DNA of 64,000 nucleotides from Candidula unifasciata (GCA_905116865.2 CAJHNH020006068.1:209205-273204); one strand, 5' to 3'; counted from the first letter of the stretch, positions 11,757 through 23,444 are shown. A program made the numbers and translations. The notes: generated by a model not told the origin, from the letters alone.

Positions 11757-12291
11757 TTCCAGTACGTGTGGCTACTGCAACATATATTGTTCATCATATG
11801 CCAAGTTCTTTTTGCAACATGTGGAATGAATTTACAACTATTCTATACTATCAACATAATTCATGATCTACAACTTTTAGGAATTATCTATCCTGTTCAC
11901 AGAGGCTTTTTCATCTCGAAACTATATCTGTCCATAAGAATATTAGCATTAGTGCTTTTGAAACTATTACTTTTTGATCAGGTCTATTTCAAACACTTTC
12001 CTCATTCTGAAACTTTGAATTGTTGAAACCATTTTATTTTGTCATGAATTTTAACAAAATGAACTTTGGTTTACATTAATGTTTCATGAATATGTGAATA
12101 TCACCTTGCAGCATATATATAGTACAAAAATTACTTATTACTGATGAATTGCAGAACTGAGTAACATCTATGTTGTAAAATAAATCATGTCAACATTTTG
12201 AAACAATATTTACAAAATGTGATGCCAATCATCAAAATATTGCAGATCTAAATGAATCTTTTACAGATGCAAATATTCGTTTCAAGTTTTT
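11757..12291 (+). other. LTR element interior without coding signal
   Basis: AT-rich with stops in all frames. The reverse transcriptase should be here but none of its motifs are visible, so it has been deleted or replaced. Confidence 0.55.
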
Positions 12292-12573
12292 TATTGGTCA
12301 CAGAAATTAACACCCACACAGCAGAAGTACAGCACATTTGAGAAAGAAGCATTAGCATTGGTTCTGAGTCTAAAGAAATTTCAAAAGTATTTGTTGGGTA
12401 AAGAATTCGCAATCTTAACTGACAATTTAGGTCTTACTAAATTGATGACCATGGAGTCAACAAACAACGCTAGAGTGTACAGATGGGCTCTATTGATAAC
12501 ACAGTTTAAATTTAAAATACAGCACATCAAAGGCATCCACAATCACCTGCCTGATGTAATGTCTAGATTATAA
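12292..12573 (+). pseudogene. RNase H remnant of gypsy-like pol
   Basis: The frame reads YWSQKLTPTQQKYSTFEKEA, TDNLGLTKL and RWALLITQF, ending GIHNHLPDVMSRL. The last matches the G-x-x-N-x-x-x-D-x-x-S-R signature of Ty3/gypsy RNase H. It lacks the N-terminal part and is in a different frame from gag. The protein stops right after the motif, with no integrase following. Confidence 0.9.
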
Positions 12574-13446
12574 GAAGTCTGTTTTAGTATGTATGTTTGA
12601 TTATCTGATTTGTAATTGTTGATCGACACATATGATTGATATATATGTATATGTATTATGTATAATTTGTGTATATCATGTCATTGTGACGAATACTGGA
12701 CAGAGACATAGGTGACGTGACGAAATATTTTGGAATTAGATATGAAAATTTATTAGCTACAAAATGTAAACAATATTATAGAATTGAATATGCAAATTTA
12801 TGACGATGAAATATGCTATTTAATGTTTTGAACATGTAATGTCACTCAACAATTGTTATTTATACAGAGAATTTGAGTGATTAATATACCAGGAAATATG
12901 TTATAATATTTTTGAAAACGTAAAGGGAGATAAGTATGAGAAATGTAATAAAGACTAGTGGGAAATCACTATAGGTAGGGGAAATAAAATCCATAGCACC
13001 TATAAGGGGAATGAATATCCAATGGAAACAATATCAGTGGATGTTCAGTGAGTGTAGTGGCAAGGGTGGGACTTTACGGGTTTACATTATTGTTCCAAAG
13101 CCGTTATGGATTTCCACACTTGAAAGAGTAGTGCCTGGGGTGATTTTCTGTCGTTTGACAGACTGTGGAATGAGGTGGGAAACGCGTAGAGCCTTTATGG
13201 TCTTCCGCAATTGAGAGAGTATTGCCTGGGGTGTTGATTCCATTAAGCCACATAATACTCACTGGGCATGACAACTGACAAAAGTTCCAAAGGTAAAACA
13301 TGAATTACCCAAAAGGGGTGGAATAAATTTTTTACCTCTGATACCAGTGAAAATACCCAAGCATTACCTAATATATACTCCTATCCATTAACGATAATGA
13401 GAAAAAAAAGTAAACTTTTTTTATATACGGGGGAGGGAGAATGCAA
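12574..13446 (+). other. LTR element 3' interior
   Basis: No integrase or envelope-like frame. A short duplicated motif about GTGCCTGGGGTG occurs near 13130 and 13215. It ends with the purine tract at 13429-13440 beside the 3' LTR. Confidence 0.6.
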
Positions 13447-14091
13447 TGGGGGATATTTTCACCCAGATTAGGATGGTTGGGGGGGGGGGAGGCCCAAAGC
13501 TGGCCTAAAACACCGAGATACTCGGATTAAACGAGAATCTTGAGATAGGTGATGACCGCTAGTTATCACGGGTACCACGAGAAGGCGACCAAAGGTCGCC
13601 ACGTGAAAAGTAAAGGACCACCACGTGTTGTCACGTGAAACTAACCCGTGGTATAAGTCAGACTTGACTCTGGTCGAGTTTGGTTTGTGTCGACCTGTTG
13701 GAGTGAGAGGACGTGCGACTGAAAGTGAGAATGTCAACGTGAGAGTGCTTGTGGAGAAAGGAGACCCTGCCGACGAAGTGTGAAGCGGAGATCGACCATG
13801 CCAGTGTGTGAGATGGCCAGAACCTCAACGTGAATCTATGGGAGCCGACTTGAAGAAGACTGTTCGTTGAAGGCTGCGTGAGTTTGGGTACGAGAGCTGT
13901 TTACTAGGACAACGACTGGACCTCTATTTTATGTAAGTGTAAATACGTCAATAAACTCATGTCTCGTAAGCTCACATCGGTGTCGGCTTGTGCCAGTTGT
14001 GTAACGTGGAGCGTGTGAGAAGATCATCCACCACAACACACGCATGAACACTACCTAGACAACGAGAACCAAACACACACCACTTATTACA
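13447..14091 (+). repeat. 3' LTR
   Basis: A 645-bp LTR nearly identical to the 5' copy, with scattered substitutions, a longer G-run near 13480 and a 16-bp deletion around 13850 at a short CTT repeat. TATAAG is at 13652-13657 and AATAAA at 13950-13955. Confidence 0.92.
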
Positions 14092-14245
14092 ACAGTCGTA
14101 TTCGTATTAGCACATAATGGTAACATTTCTCACACACATCAGAGTGTGCGCGTGCAATCAAGTAACTTGTTATACTCCGTATTCAACATATGTTATCTTT
14201 CAAGCCTAGTTTAGTGTACACACCACTGTATTTTTAGCCTTCAAT

Positions 14246-14722
14246 AATCATAATTATAGCTTGACTCACAGAGTATGTTTAGAAAGGTGGAGACAGGCAT
14301 GATCAGTGCTGAGGGGCAAGCATCACTTCAAAGGTCACGGGTAGTTAGCATCCATTGGATATTGCTTCAAGGTGATGTCGGTGTGTTGGGAAATGAGCAG
14401 GCAGATAGACTAGCCGGTTCTGCACTACTTGGTGGTGAACTGATGTATGACAAGCTGGATGTTGTGAAGCCCTTTGAGAGCGAGTGAACAGTGCTAAAGC
14501 ACAGACAGATCATTACGGTCTGAGGAGAATGGCACTGCGAGGAGTTATACGGGGATCTTGCCGACGCTCGACACTCAGGGGAAAGGCGAGACGGATACAC
14601 AATCAGACAGTTACTGGTACCATCGCAATTTTAACTCTTCGCTTGCTGTTGAAGATGGGGATGTAGCGCTTATGGATGTGTCCTGAGCGCTGTGATTTCG
14701 ATTCTGAATTCAAAATTCAACA
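14246..14722 (+). mobile_element. LINE 3' fragment with RNase H end (LINE-R)
   Basis: Encodes a degenerate RNase H C-terminus (GVLGNEQADRLAGSA) and the conserved 3' end that finishes near TTCTGAATTC. It is homologous to fragments at 54940-55440 (+), 20436-20680 (-), 37925-38275 (-) and 46884-47033 (-). The G-x-x-G-N-E-x-A-D motif is typical of LINE RNase H domains (I-like clades). Confidence 0.8.
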
Positions 14723-15256
14723 AAAGCTTAACTATTTTTAAGAAATGTGAATTTTTCTTTTGCTAGTGCTTTGTTTTTATTACGTAATTTCCCATTTTTA
14801 GGTTTTCATTTCCGTGCAGAAATAACATCATGGCATAACAAATGATCGTCTTCGTTTTTACAATATCTTGTCTGGAAAGTATCACCACCAAAACTGTGTG
14901 TGGTTGCCACTAGCAATATTATTCTCCTGAGATCAGGCAATAAAAGAAATTGCCCAGATATTGCTCGTTTCGCCTAACATTTAAAGGCGATTATAATAAA
15001 ATAGGACGCGTTTGTGTTTTATGAGTGTCTCATTTCAATAAAGCGAGAACAAGTCGTAAAAAAACAAACATGTTTTTGACTACACTTAAAGATATTACGA
15101 TATAATTAGTTTGACAGTGTAGTAGTCAGTTTATATCAGTGTGGTGGCTTCACCAATTGAGTGGAGTGGAGCAGGGGTGTGGGCGGACTTACGAGAGCTC
15201 TGTAGTGGTTAGTGGGTTTACAGGCAAGGAGAGTGGACTGAATTATCAGTTTAGTA
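14723..15256. other. Intergenic, nothing recognised
   Basis: AT-rich sequence without shared repeats or convincing frames. Confidence 0.55.
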
Positions 15257-15557
15257 TTCATCAGCTATAAATTACAGGGGAAAATTCAGATTGTTCGTCC
15301 ATTTTCAGACTTTGGTCTTGCTCTAGAACTTGAGTGTTACGTGCAATACGTCTACATCCGTTTTACAGATGTGATAAATTTGTACCCAGATTGTTGATTC
15401 CTGATCTCTCAGACAGAGGTGCTTTAACTCCGAAGGAAAACGCCATAGTTCGAATTTTTAAAGGCACGCTTACTAGAAGGGCAATGGATATATTTTCTCC
15501 GCTCCCCCCCCCCCTCCTTTTTCCGAAAAAAATGGGACCTGGAACCCACACGGGAAG
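15257..15557 (-). repeat. SINE-B copy, diverged
   Basis: Matches the family from TTCATCAGCTATAAATT to CCCACACGGG; the (GAA)n tail is absent or eroded. Confidence 0.7.
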
Positions 15558-15707
15558 CTGATTGAGAGAATAATGTGGTGTGCCTGTTTTTCTTGCATCT
15601 GCATAAATATTTTACTTTTGTTAGTAAGTCGTCCCCTTGCGAGATGTAATTTTTTTTTGTTTTGTTAAAAGGACCCCTTAGGTATATGGGTATACTAGGT
15701 TTGGTTT

Positions 15708-16113
15708 TGAGGTTTTGAACAATGGATCAACATTATGACACACGGTTAGTAACCCATAAGTGCTCCGTTCTTCTTCTAACTCAAGTCTGAGTCCGAAGAA
15801 GCTCAACACATTGCACAGGCTCTGTAGCACCGGTAAAGATCGTAAAATACTTTAGGTAGATTTTTAACTCCAAATCTTGCCCGGGCAGCGCCGTTTGGCT
15901 ACTCTTTTTGATTTTCAACTGGCAAGGGATTTTTCACGTGCGCTACAATGCACACGGGCGTCCGATCTCACTACCCAGAAACCAGGGGGAATTACTAGAA
16001 GTCAAAGTCCACGTGAAAAATCCCAGCCCTAACCGGGGATTGAACCCAGAACCTCTAGTATTCGAGGCGCACACCATGTCTCGAGACCACACAGGCCCCC
16101 CCCCCCCCCTAGT
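15708..16113 (-). repeat. SINE-C copy (longer)
   Basis: Shares long runs such as AACCCATA-GTGCTCCGTTCT and CTCAAGTCTGAGTC with 23194-23444. On the minus strand it starts with a tRNA-like head whose B box is GGTTCAATCCCC, so it is a tRNA-derived SINE. Confidence 0.75.
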
Positions 16114-16209
16114 GTTTATTTAGTGCTAGACATATTTTACAGACCACTCAGTCACTCAGTATCCATTGTAGGTTGCGTCAGGATGGGGGTTTAGGTTGAA
16201 AAAAAAATA

Positions 16210-16291
16210 ATAACAGGGCCTCGATGCCTATTTGAGCCCACGACCTTCGGTCCCGTAGGCGAAAGTCTAACCTATACGCCACAGACTCGCC
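16210..16291 (-). repeat. SINE-A head fragment
   Basis: The reverse complement reads as a tRNA-like head: GGCGTATAGGTTAGACTTTCG (A-box region) then GTCGTGGGCTCAAATAGG (B-box region). The body is missing. Confidence 0.6.
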
Positions 16292-16716
16292 ATTAGTGGG
16301 TACGGTTTAACAATGAGCATTATCAATGAATTGTTTGCATTTTGTGTGTGTGTTTAAGTATATCTATATTCAGCTTTAACTTTAAACTGGATATTTTTCT
16401 AACCATCTAGGACATTATTCACATCAAAGTAAACATTTTTCAAATCACCCAGGACGTTTTTCAAATCAAGAGTTTCAAACAACATATGTAAAAGGGACAA
16501 GTAATTTGAGCTGAAGTCAAAAATATCTTTTTGGGCTTTGCATGGTCTGTCGTAGCTAAAATGAATTGAATACATCCAAACAACAAAATACTTTAATCAC
16601 AATCTATTAAATTGAAACATGTATATGAGACCTTGATTTAACCCCCGCCCCTTTTTCTAAATAAATAAATAAATTAAAACAGCAAAAGACAGTGCTTATC
16701 AAATTAACCCCCCCCC

Positions 16717-16743
16717 CCCCCGAATATGTGTGTGTGTGTGTAC

Positions 16744-16777
<34 letters not shown>

Positions 16778-16780
16778 GTT
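16717..16780. repeat. (GT)n microsatellite beside a C-run
   Basis: GT dinucleotide run with a few interruptions, preceded by a C-run at about 16708. Confidence 0.9.
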
Positions 16781-16829
16781 TAAACTGTCGAAGGAATTTT
16801 TTTAATTTGAGTCAGCTACAGTAGACAGA

Positions 16830-17111
16830 GCGGCGCCAGTGGCTTGGGCGTTGCCAGTCCGACTTGTAATCCAACGTACCGCGATAGAAACGCACTGCTG
16901 GCTGCGAGGATTTTTATCATGGTATATGGCGTCGTAGGTCGACCCAGCCAAAAATGGGTACTAGTATGGCTGTTCTGGGGAAGTAAAGACGGCCGGTGAA
17001 GCTGACCATATTACCCACCCAGTGCCGATTGGTCTGTAAAAAATATGGGACGCTCTTCTTATAAACCCGATGCGCCTAAGGCGTGAAAAGGGATCTTTAC
17101 TTATTTTACTT
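16830..17111 (+). repeat. SINE-A with near-perfect target-site duplication
   Basis: A tRNA-like head is followed by the family body (GACCCAGCC, GACCATATTACCCACC, CCGATTGGTCTG) and the GCCTAAGGCGTGAAAAGGG tail. TACAGTAGACAGA (16817-16829) and TACAGTAGGCAGA (17112-17124) form a 13-bp duplication with one mismatch. Confidence 0.85.
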
Positions 17112-17463
17112 TACAGTAGGCAGAAATAATTTGATCAGCTCAAGATTGGCTTGCCAAGTGGTTCTGTGTGTGGCAAGTCTCATGAACATCCGGTAACCAT
17201 TACAGTCCTGCACAACTTGCAGTGCGAAACAACCTTGCTTTCATCAACAATTGTGCGGGTATATAGCAGCAACCTGACCTTCGCTGCCTTTGTTGGGAAA
17301 CATTAACGGCAAGGTCTGGATGGGGCAGGAGGATGACTTGGCACTGTTGGAACCTGAGGCACTTTGAGCTCTCCCCACCCACTCCCTCCCCCCCCCTCCA
17401 CCCAAATGTTCTAAATGCAAGAATGTAAGTAATCAAATATAAATTATATTTATTATTTTATCA

Positions 17464-17990
17464 TTATTTATTCTGACTAAACATGCAGTATGCCCATTGA
17501 GCTATCGCTTCCTGAAAAAAATATAAGGGGGCTGAGCCACCCCCCCCCCCCCCCCACCCCCCCTTTCTTTTCCCCATGCTATCCTCGTGTCTACGGCCCC
17601 AGGAAATGGTTGTGGAAGGGGAGTCGAAGAAGAATGAGGGGAGGGTATAGGAGAAGAAGGGGGGAAAAAGGCAGAAAACAACAACAAAGTTGTCGATTCC
17701 AAAATGCCGATTACCCGCTGTAGAATAACAATCTGTGTCCCTTGGTTTAGTTGTGTACATTGTCACACTACTGTTCATCCTTCTATTAACATGAACTTCC
17801 CACTTATTCCGCTGGCTTCTACTTGCTAATATAGCTTTAGCTTTTTTCTCCAGTATGGTTTTTACAAGTGCCATCTTTTTCAATATGGCCAATCAGTGTC
17901 ACTTGTCACTTTTGTTATTTCTGTTAATAACTTTCTTGGCTTTTCTAATCCCTTAAAAATATTTGTATTTGATTTATTTTTTTAAACTGG
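17464..17990 (-). mobile_element. Possible LINE C-terminal relic
   Basis: A minus-strand frame reads MALVKTILEKKAKAI and then drifts. The same stretch resembles the LINE 3' region at 28380-28470 (shared AGTATGGTTTTTA-AAGC motif). A C/G-run at about 17540 interrupts it. Weak support. Confidence 0.35.
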
Positions 17991-18056
17991 GGAGGAGAGA
18001 TGGGGGGGGGGGTTGGGGGGGGGGGGGTACGGCTTGGTTGTTGAGACATATAAAGT

Positions 18057-19577
18057 CCTTCTATCTGTCTATGTTTCTAGAGCAATAGCCCTTCTATCTG
18101 TCTATGTTTCTAGAGCAATAGCCCTTCTATCTGTCTATGTTTCTAGAGCAATAGCCCTTCTATCTGTCTATGTTTCTAGAGCAATAGCCCTTCTATCTGT
18201 CTATGTTTCTAGAGCAATAGCCCTTCTATCTGTCTATGTTTCTAGAGCAATAACCCTTCTATCTGTCTATGTTTCTAGAGCAATAGCCCTTCTATCTGTC
18301 TATGTTTCTAGAGCAATAGCCCTTCTATCTGTCTATGTTTCTAGAGCAATAGCCCTTCTATCTGTCTATGTTTCTAGAGCAATAGCCCTTCTATCTGTCT
18401 ATGTTTCTAGAGCAATAGCCCTTCTATCTGTCTATGTTTCTAGAGCAATAGCCCTTCTATCTGTCTATGTTTCTAGAGCAATAGCCCTTCTATCTGTCTA
18501 TGTTTCTAGAGCAATAACCCTTCTATCTGTCTATGTTTCTAGAGCAATAGCCCTTCTATCTGTCTATGTTTCTAGAGCAATAGCCCTTCTATCTGTCTAT
18601 GTTTCTAGAGCAATAGCCCTTCTATCTGTCTATGTTTCTAGAGCAATAGCCCTTCTATCTGTCTATGTTTCTAGAGCAATAGCCCTTCTATCTGTCTTTG
18701 TTTCTAGAGCAATAGCCCTTCTATCTGTCTATGTTTCTAGAGCAATAGCCCTTCTATCTGTCTATGTTTCTAGAGCAATAGCCCTTCTATCTGTCTATGT
18801 TTCTAGAGCAATAGCCCTTCTATCTGTCTATGTTTCTAGAGCAATAGCCCTTCTATCTGTCTATGTTTCTAGAGCAATAGCCCTTCTATCTGTCTATGTT
18901 TCTAGAGCAATAGCCCTTCTATCTGTCTATGTTTCTAGAGCAATAGCCCTTCTATCTGTCTATGTTTCTAGAGCAATAGCCCTTCTATCTGTCTATGTTT
19001 CTAGAGCAATAGCCCTTCTATCTGTCTATGTTTCTAGAGCAATAGCCCTTTTATCTGTCTATGTTTCTAGAGCAATAGCCCTTCTATCTGTCTATGTTTC
19101 TAGAGCAATAGCCCTTCTATCTGTCTATGTTTCTAGAGCAATAGCCCTTCTATCTGTCTATGTTTCTAGAACAATAGCCCTTCTATCTGTCTATGTTTCT
19201 AGAGCAATAGCCCTTCTATCTGTCTATGTTTCTAGAGCAATAGCCCTTCTATCTGTCTATGTTTCTAGAGCAATAGCCCTTCTATCTGTCTATGTTTCTA
19301 GAGCAATAGCCCTTCTATCTGTCTATGTTTCTAGAGCAATAGCCCTTCTATCTGTCTATGTTTCTAGAGCAATAGCCCTTCTATCTGTCTATGTTTCTAG
19401 AGCAATAGCCCTTCTATCTGTCTATGTTTCTATAGCAATAGCCCTTCTATCTGTCTATGTTTCTAGAGCAATAGCCCTTCTATCTGTCTATGTTTCTAGA
19501 GCAATAGCCCTTCTGTCTATGTTTCTAGAGCAATAGCCCTTCTATCTGTCTATGTTTCTAGAGCAATAGCCCTTCTA
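18057..19577. repeat. 33-bp minisatellite, about 46 copies
   Basis: The unit CTTCTATCTGTCTATGTTTC continues TAGAGCAATAGCC and repeats with very few substitutions; a 4-bp deletion occurs near 19515. Because 33 is a multiple of 3, one forward frame stays open for 507 codons (unit LLSVYVSRAIA). There are no spacers, so it is not a CRISPR array. Confidence 0.97.
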
Positions 19578-19754
19578 ATTGTTGTTCATTGTCCCTGTTA
19601 TTATTTATGTTAAATAGGACACGTTTCAACCGACTATCTACATGTCTATTAATTTAGTTTAATATTCTAACTGCAACTTTGTCGAGGATGCTTCTGGTTC
19701 TAAGAAATACAATTTATTTGATTATTTACATTTCAAGGGCATCAATTTTACTTT

Positions 19755-20250
19755 CTAATTGATTTCTCCAAGATCAAAATATATAAAACTTTGATAAGAC
19801 CAGCTGTTTTATATGTCTCTGAAACTTGGAGCACAATTAAAAGAGTTAAAGTCCTATTACAAATTTTCAAAAACAGTATTACGATGAATCTTTGGACCCA
19901 TCAAATATTCAAACAGAGGGGAAGGGAGAGGAGAAGCAACAACAAAATTCATAATCTGTTTAAATGATCACTGGCATCATGAATGCTAATAGACAGAAAT
20001 AGCTGGGGCATATTAAGAGAATGTCAAATGACAGAGAGGTAAAAACTGTATTTACAAGGGAGCTAAATGGTCGTAGACCACGAGGCAGACCAAGAAGACC
20101 ATGGAAAGATAACGTCTAGATAGACCTGCAAACACTTGGTGTCACCAACTGAATTAGAAGGCCAGCCAGAGCGATCAATGGAGGAGGGTGATATCTTCAG
20201 CAATGAACCTCGAGGGCTTCGAATGCTGAAGGAGGAGAAGAAGAATTTAT
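19755..20250 (+). mobile_element. LINE C-terminal fragment (RTE-like)
   Basis: Degenerate frames read IYKTLIRPAVLYVSETW, then a MNLW segment and RPRGRPRRPW-type sequence, ending near ACACTTGGTGTCACC. The same LINE lies in antisense at 39555-39985. Confidence 0.75.
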
Positions 20251-20435
20251 TGCATACTCTGGCAGTGCTATTCCCCCTCTTTCCCCCCCCCCCCATCTCC
20301 GCCCTTTTTTTTTCAAACTAGGCTGGCACCTGTTCTTCAAATAATTAGAGGGAAACCCCTGAGGCCGTAAAAATATTACATACACACAATAGATACATTC
20401 ACACACACAACCATTAATATATATATATAAACGAT

Positions 20436-20680
20436 CAGGCAATGTCGGGTCACTACCATAAGCGCTCCTTGCCCATCTTCAGCAGCAAGCTGATGATACC
20501 AGTAACTGTCTGATTGTACATCTGCCTCGCCCTCCCCTTGAGTGTTGAGCGTCGGCCAGATCCCCTGATAACTCCCCGCAGCGCCATTCTCCTCAGACCG
20601 TAATGATCTTTTGGTGCCACCGCACTGTTCACTCGCTCCCAAAAGGTTCTCACGGCATTTAACACGAAAAAAGCTGGTAT
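20436..20680 (-). mobile_element. LINE-R 3' fragment, antisense
   Basis: The reverse complement matches 14490-14690 and 55200-55390: LRRMALRGVIRGSG, then CAGACAGTTACTGGTA and the CTGCTGAAGATGGG tail. Confidence 0.75.
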
Positions 20681-20765
20681 CAAGAAGCGTGACCCACTAG
20701 GCAATTATTCTTGTAGAGAGAGGCTTTCGTCATTTGGAGGTGACAGGTGCGATTCCTGTCATGAT

Positions 20766-20992
20766 GTTTGTTTGTTTGTTTGTTTTAGTATCCAGAAGCC
20801 ATGAGTTGTTAACCCTTAGGCTCGGTATTATGGATATCGCAACCTTTCGGCCTTGATTCCATTATAAATACCGTAAATCTGGGAGAAAATGTGGCTTTCC
20901 TGCCTACCCCCGGGATTGAACCCGGACCACAAGGAGTACGTCGCCTGGTCTCCGCGCAATCCTGTTTAGCCAATTCCGCTAGAGAGCCGGGC
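20766..20992 (-). repeat. tRNA-derived SINE with (AAAC)n tail and perfect duplication
   Basis: On the minus strand the A box is TAGCGGAATTGGCTAAACAGG and the B box GGTTCAATCCCGGG; the tail is (AAAC)n (20766-20785 on +). TCCTGTCATGAT flanks it exactly at 20754-20765 and 20993-21004 (12 bp). This family differs from SINE-A, -B and -C. Confidence 0.85.
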
Positions 20993-21408
20993 TCCTGTCA
21001 TGATAAACTATATATACCGATTTTCATGTTGTCTAGCGTGTCCTTCAATCTTTCTACCTCTTTCTATAAGTGTCGATCAATATAGGTCTTTTTGTTTATT
21101 ATATTTGTTTCTACTGCTGGAGGGTTTCCCATCTGTTTATTTTTGTCTATATCACATTGACTTATTTAACTTCACGAACATTTTCCTGGTGAAACGCATA
21201 TCCGCTCATCTATGCGGGTTTCAAGAACATCATCCCCTGGTCGGCATGCCAGCGAGCTAGCGACTATGCCAATCCTGCTTATAAAATACTGCGGAAAACT
21301 ACAATATTGTCCCTGCAATCAAAAGCTGGCACAAACAGATTTAGTTACCGGAACACAGACAATACATTTAGTGATGCAGGGGAAGTAACCATTAAATACG
21401 TTTTACTA

Positions 21409-22026
21409 AACACTAGTCATCCCCTTGTAGGATGTAATTTTTCGTTATTTGAAGCCCCACCCTGGCTTTTGTAGGGGGCCGCAATATAGGCAGGCCATAA
21501 TATGGCCAATTGTCTGAACGCGGTTTCTGGGACCTCTACACGGTGATCCTCATCCACATGGTGGCACTTTGTGTCATCGGGTGTTTATCGCTTGTGTGAT
21601 GTCCTAGTGGGGTAGATTTGTTATTTGAAGCCCCACTCTGGCTTTTGCCAGGGGCCGCAATATAGGCAGGTCATCATTATGGCCAAATGTCTGAACGCGG
21701 TTTCTGGGACCTCTCCACGGTGATCCTCATCCGCATGGTGGCACTTTGTGTGATCGGGTGTTTATCGCTTGTGTGATGTCCTGGTGGGGTAAAAAGCCAA
21801 TCCAGTCAGCCGTTTAATCAATCCTTACGTCCTTTTCAGGACGTAATTTTTTGTTATTTGAAGCCCCACTCTGGCTTTTGCCAGGGGCCGCAATATAGGC
21901 AGGCCATAAAAATGGCCGAATGTCTGAACGCGGTTTCTGGGACCTCTCCACGGTGATCCTCATCCACATGGTGGCACGTTGTGTCATCGGGTGTTTATCG
22001 CTTGTGTGATGTCCTAGTTGGGTAGA
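21409..22026. repeat. Triplicated ~170-bp block
   Basis: Three copies start GTTATTTGAAGCCCCA at 21444, 21620 and 21853 and end near TGTGATGTCCTAGTGGGGTA. Spacings are 176 and 233 bp. Copies 1 and 3 share a preceding GGA(T/C)GTAATTTTT lead; copy 2 lacks it. A similar lead occurs alone at about 15632. Confidence 0.9.
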
Positions 22027-22218
22027 AAGTCACTCACTAAGTCAGCCGTCATTAAGTCAGTCATATAATAAATATAATGATTTAATATTTTTCACAAAAA
22101 TTATAGCCAAGACGGAATGAACACAAAATGCAAACAGGAAGTTTGACGACGGACTGAAAACACGACAGGGTCAGGGCAAGCATTATTGAGATGTCCACTG
22201 TGACCGTTGTGTGCAGAG

Positions 22219-22400
22219 TAAAGGACCCTTTTCCACTCCTTCGGGCGTATTGGACACATAGGGCTGGACCTATGTTCTTTGAAGCAATCGGAACTCGGTT
22301 GTTGATATTGTCAGTATTACGCTGGTCACCTTTATTTCCCATAATTTCTGCCTGGTATCCATTTATGACTGGGCCGACATGGGGTCCAATGTCAGTTTTT
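22219..22400 (-). repeat. SINE-A, truncated
   Basis: The reverse complement matches the body and tail of the family (GGACCCTTTTCCACTCCTTC, then CATAGGGCTGGACCTATG); the tRNA-like head is absent. Confidence 0.7.
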
Positions 22401-22658
22401 TTAATGTGCAATGATTCCCATACAAATGTTGTGTCTTTTGATCAGCGGTTAAATTTTTTGCTGATCGGAAAAGTACCGGTACTCACCATAAAGTGTGCAA
22501 AACAAGGTGCCGGTACTCACCACAGGCAGTGTCTATTACAGTAGTGCTGAACAGAGGATGCCTAAAAAAGGTGCTCGTGCTTCATACCGCCGGGGGCGGG
22601 TGGGGGGGGGGGGGCGTCCCGACTGGAACAGTTTATAGGAGTATATACTATACACGAC

Positions 22659-22683
22659 CGGCTCCAGCTGTCAGCTGGAGCCG
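22659..22683. repeat. Perfect 12-1-12 inverted repeat
   Basis: CGGCTCCAGCTG, T, then its reverse complement. The flanks (ACTATA on both arms) extend pairing imperfectly to about 22646-22696. Confidence 0.9.
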
Positions 22684-23193
22684 ATTGTGGACTATAGTAT
22701 AGTTAACTCTTTCAGTCCCCAGTCCCATCTAAGGGACGAGCAAGGCAAGAATGACAACATGGGTATACTATTTCCACCAGGGCCTAATACCAAATCTTTG
22801 AAGGAGACAAAAGTATTCTCCAAGGATTTTTTAATGAACCCTTCAATTAACCCAACACATGAAACAGATAACGATCAGTGGGAAATGCTGAATGACTCCA
22901 TCCACCAAACAAGCAAAGAGATGTTACCAGAAAGAAGACACGTAGCTAAACACAAATGGATGACCTAAAAAAAAAACATTAAAATTAATGGGTGATATAA
23001 AACAATGTATGAATGACAAAGAAAAATATGATAAAATTAAAAAAAAAAAAAAAAAGAAATAAGGCATAAGTGTGTGAAGGCAAAAGAAGTTTGGCTAAAT
23101 GAACAATGCAATAAAATTGAACACCGTCCTATTAAAGATGAAAAAAAAAAAAAAAAGTGCACAGACAAATTAGCAATCTAACTGGAAGAAAAG

Positions 23194-23444
23194 TTTTAAG
23201 GGTTGGACAACGGATCAACATCATGGCACACGGCTAGTAACCCATAGGTGCTCCGTTCTACTTCTAACTCAAGTCTGAGTCTGAAGAAACTCAGCACAGT
23301 GCACATGCTCTGTAGCACCGTCGAGGATCCTGAAATACTTTGGGTAGATTTTTAACTCAAAATTTGGCACAGGCAGCGCCGTAAGGCTATTCTTTTCGAT
23401 CTCCAACTGCCAATAGATTTTTTACGTGCGCAACAATGCACACG
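23194..23444 (-). repeat. SINE-C inserted in the LINE
   Basis: Homologous to 15708-16113 but lacking its head portion. AACTGGAAGAAAAG (23180-23193) and AACTGCAAGAAAGA (23445-23458) look like a decayed target-site duplication. Confidence 0.75.

Larger units (their letters stand above)
8021..14091 (+). mobile_element. Ty3/gypsy-like LTR retrotransposon, internally deleted
   Basis: Two direct LTRs (8021-8676 and 13447-14091), both TG...CA, enclose a gag-protease region, an unclassified linker and an RNase H remnant. A possible primer-binding site starts TGGAGGCTCG just after the 5' LTR, and a purine tract lies at 13429-13440 just before the 3' LTR. I find no reverse-transcriptase palm motifs and no integrase (no HHCC or DDE), so the copy cannot move on its own. 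No clear target-site duplication was seen. Class assignment rests on domain order and the RNase H motifs. Confidence 0.9.

Noticed and set aside
18013..19536. 507-codon frame as a repetitive protein
   Set aside because: It is generated by a 33-bp repeat, starts in a G-run, and has no homology. Reported as a minisatellite instead.
18057..19577. CRISPR-like array
   Set aside because: Units are contiguous with no spacers, and the genome is eukaryotic.
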